Shown here piece after piece: positions 43,371 through 44,553 of a DNA stretch of 44,553 bases. This DNA is from Prochlorococcus sp. AG-418-I21. GTDB lineage: Bacteria; Cyanobacteriota; Cyanobacteriia; PCC-6307; Cyanobiaceae. Under the pieces are notes generated by a model. It ran no database searches. It worked only from the letters and a program-made list of their open reading frames with translations, and was not told the DNA's origin. Both the position numbers and the translations under genes were made by a program. Location: contig QCMA01000008.1 in assembly GCA_003214115.1 (NCBI GenBank), positions 1 to 44,553 on the forward strand, written 5' to 3'. The stretch's first letter is position 1, and each line of letters starts with the position of its first letter.

Positions 43371-44027
43371 TTGGATAAAGCATTTAATTACATAATTTCT
43401 CCTGAGATATCAGAATTTAGAAGATTTTCTCCAAAATTAAAAATAGGTGTACTTGCTTCTGGGAAAGGAACAAACTTTCAGGAGCTAATTAATCTTTCAG
43501 AAAAACGAGAATTAGATATAGATATAAAAGTTCTTATAACTAACAAAGATGATGCAGGTTGTATAAAAAGAGCTAAAAGGGCAAAAATTCCTCACAAAAT
43601 AATAAGAGGTAAAGACTTTTCGCAAAAAGAGCTATTTGAATTAGAAATTATAAATACTTTAAATAATTTCGATATTGAACTTATTGTTATGGCAGGCTGG
43701 ATGAAAATTGTCACTCCTTTCTTTATCAATAAGTTTAGGAATAAAATTATTAATATTCACCCTTCATTACTTCCTGCATACAAAGGTGGTTCTGCGATAA
43801 AGGACTCAATAATAAAAGGTTCAAAAATAACTGGTTGTTCAGTACATTTTGTTGAGGAGGAGGTAGATAGTGGATCATTGATAATGCAAGCTGCTTTGTC
43901 AATTAAAGATGATGATGATATTGAATCTCTTTCCAAAAGAATACAAATACTTGAGCATAAAATTTTACCTCACTCAATTTCTCATGCTGGTTTTTTGATA
44001 AGAAGTAATTTTATGGAAAATTATTAG
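43371..44027 (+). CDS. purN: Phosphoribosylglycinamide formyltransferase
   Basis: This 218-residue protein matches PurN: GVLASGKGTNFQELINL (phosphate loop), AGWMKIVTPFF, then NIHPSLLPAYKGGSAI with the catalytic His and VHFVEEEVDSGSLI with the catalytic Asp. It transfers a formyl group from 10-formyltetrahydrofolate in purine synthesis. The start is TTG at 43371, giving an N-terminal extension of about 20 residues before LKIGVLASG. The 3' end overlaps argC by 17 bases on the opposite strand. Confidence 0.96.
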   Translation: MDKAFNYIISPEISEFRRFSPKLKIGVLASGKGTNFQELINLSEKRELDIDIKVLITNKDDAGCIKRAKRAKIPHKIIRGKDFSQKELFELEIINTLNNFDIELIVMAGWMKIVTPFFINKFRNKIINIHPSLLPAYKGGSAIKDSIIKGSKITGCSVHFVEEEVDSGSLIMQAALSIKDDDDIESLSKRIQILEHKILPHSISHAGFLIRSNFMENY

Positions 44028-44553
44028 TTAACTCAAGACCTTCATCCATTGAAAATCCGCTCATAATATTTAAATTTTGAATTGCTTGCCCAGTCTGTCC
44101 TTTTAACAAATTATCAATTACAGATAATATGATAATCCTTCCATTTCTAATATCAACTTTAACAGAAAGGAAAATTTGATTTGTATTTTTAACCCATTTT
44201 GTGGATGGAAAAGTATCCACAGGTAAGACTTTAATATTTTTGAAATTTCTATAATAATTATCTAAAAGAATTCTGCAATCATCAGAAGTTAATCCTGGAT
44301 CTCTTAATCTCCCATATATAGTCGAATGCATACCCCTTGAAATTGGAACTAAATGAGGTGTAAAAAGCAGTTCAATTTTATTTCCAGAAATTAAAGATGC
44401 TACTTGCTCGATCTCTGAAATGTGTCTATGGTTTATCAATCCATATGCTGATAGACCCTCTCCACATTCTGATAAGAGTAACTTTTGGTTTGGTTCTCTA
44501 CCACCTCCAGAAGTTCCACTCTTAGAATCAATTACTATACCTTCATTCTCAAT
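44011..44553 (-). CDS. argC: N-acetyl-gamma-glutamyl-phosphate reductase, C-terminal part (5' end cut)
   Basis: The minus strand is open for 181 codons from the window edge, encoding the C-terminal half of ArgC. SKSGTSGGGREPN lies near the edge and SAYGLINHRHISEIEQ follows, then FTPHLVPISRGMHSTIY and the terminal GQTGQAIQNLNIMSGFSMDE. These are the NADP-dependent reductase's conserved C-terminal motifs; the N-terminal Rossmann domain and catalytic cysteine lie outside the window. It makes N-acetylglutamate semialdehyde for arginine synthesis. A truncated-looking ATG at 44439 is internal, not a start. Confidence 0.97.
   Translation of the reverse strand: MENEGIVIDSKSGTSGGGREPNQKLLLSECGEGLSAYGLINHRHISEIEQVASLISGNKIELLFTPHLVPISRGMHSTIYGRLRDPGLTSDDCRILLDNYYRNFKNIKVLPVDTFPSTKWVKNTNQIFLSVKVDIRNGRIIILSVIDNLLKGQTGQAIQNLNIMSGFSMDEGLELTNNFP

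Overview
The window is AT-rich (roughly 30% GC by eye), densely packed bacterial DNA with very short intergenic spacers. Its gene content points to a high-light-type Prochlorococcus or a very close marine picocyanobacterium. Supporting features are a DUF1651 gene, a Ycf20-family gene, a CCB2/CCB4-like cytochrome b6 heme-attachment factor, an HemJ gene, a very small photosystem-type membrane peptide, and many tiny lineage-type ORFs. I see no phage, transposon, CRISPR array or rRNA.

Layout. 1-5.6 kb: two abutting half-size GDT1/UPF0016 genes (the first runs off the left edge), a Cys-cluster protein, a Psb30/Ycf12-like peptide, a HAD phosphatase, a Ycf20 gene, rpmF (L32), an FtsH homologue that has lost its protease motif, a membrane protein of unknown function and a 2-Cys peroxiredoxin. 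5.7-9.7 kb: an accessory stretch of about a dozen proteins of 41-129 aa. It includes a small ribbon-helix-helix regulator flanked by matching palindromes, a secreted thioredoxin-like protein and a strong stem-loop that may be an RNA element. 9.7-18.7 kb: housekeeping genes (clpS, tRNA-Met, trmL, cobU, CCB-like gene, lptC-like lipoprotein, metG, RNB-type exoribonuclease, rpsR, rpmG, pheT). 18.7-20.9 kb: a small exported protein embedded in TCTTATATAAGA palindromes and a 48-bp imperfect direct repeat, then a gene joining an N-terminal ribbon-helix-helix-like segment to a C-terminal J domain. 20.9-44.5 kb: core metabolism (Ap4A phosphorylase, metH, ilvE, cobN, PHP phosphoesterase, hemJ, uvrC, flavin reductase, coaD, dacB, DUF1995, cysteine desulfurase, dapF, leuS, pgi, purN and a partial argC).

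How the genes connect. cobU and cobN belong to cobalamin synthesis, and metH uses cobalamin, although they are not one operon. Several minus-strand runs look like operons: ilvE-metH; rpmG-rpsR-RNB; metG-lptC; dapF-cysteine desulfurase-DUF1995-dacB (two 1-base stop/start overlaps); hemJ-PHP. Four convergent gene pairs overlap by exactly four bases at their stop codons, a compact arrangement typical of a streamlined genome.

The best candidates for something under-described are the FtsH pseudoprotease, the RHH regulator with its operator-like palindromes in the 6-9.5 kb micro-gene region, the stem-loop at 8281-8321, and the RHH/J-domain gene beside the repeat field.
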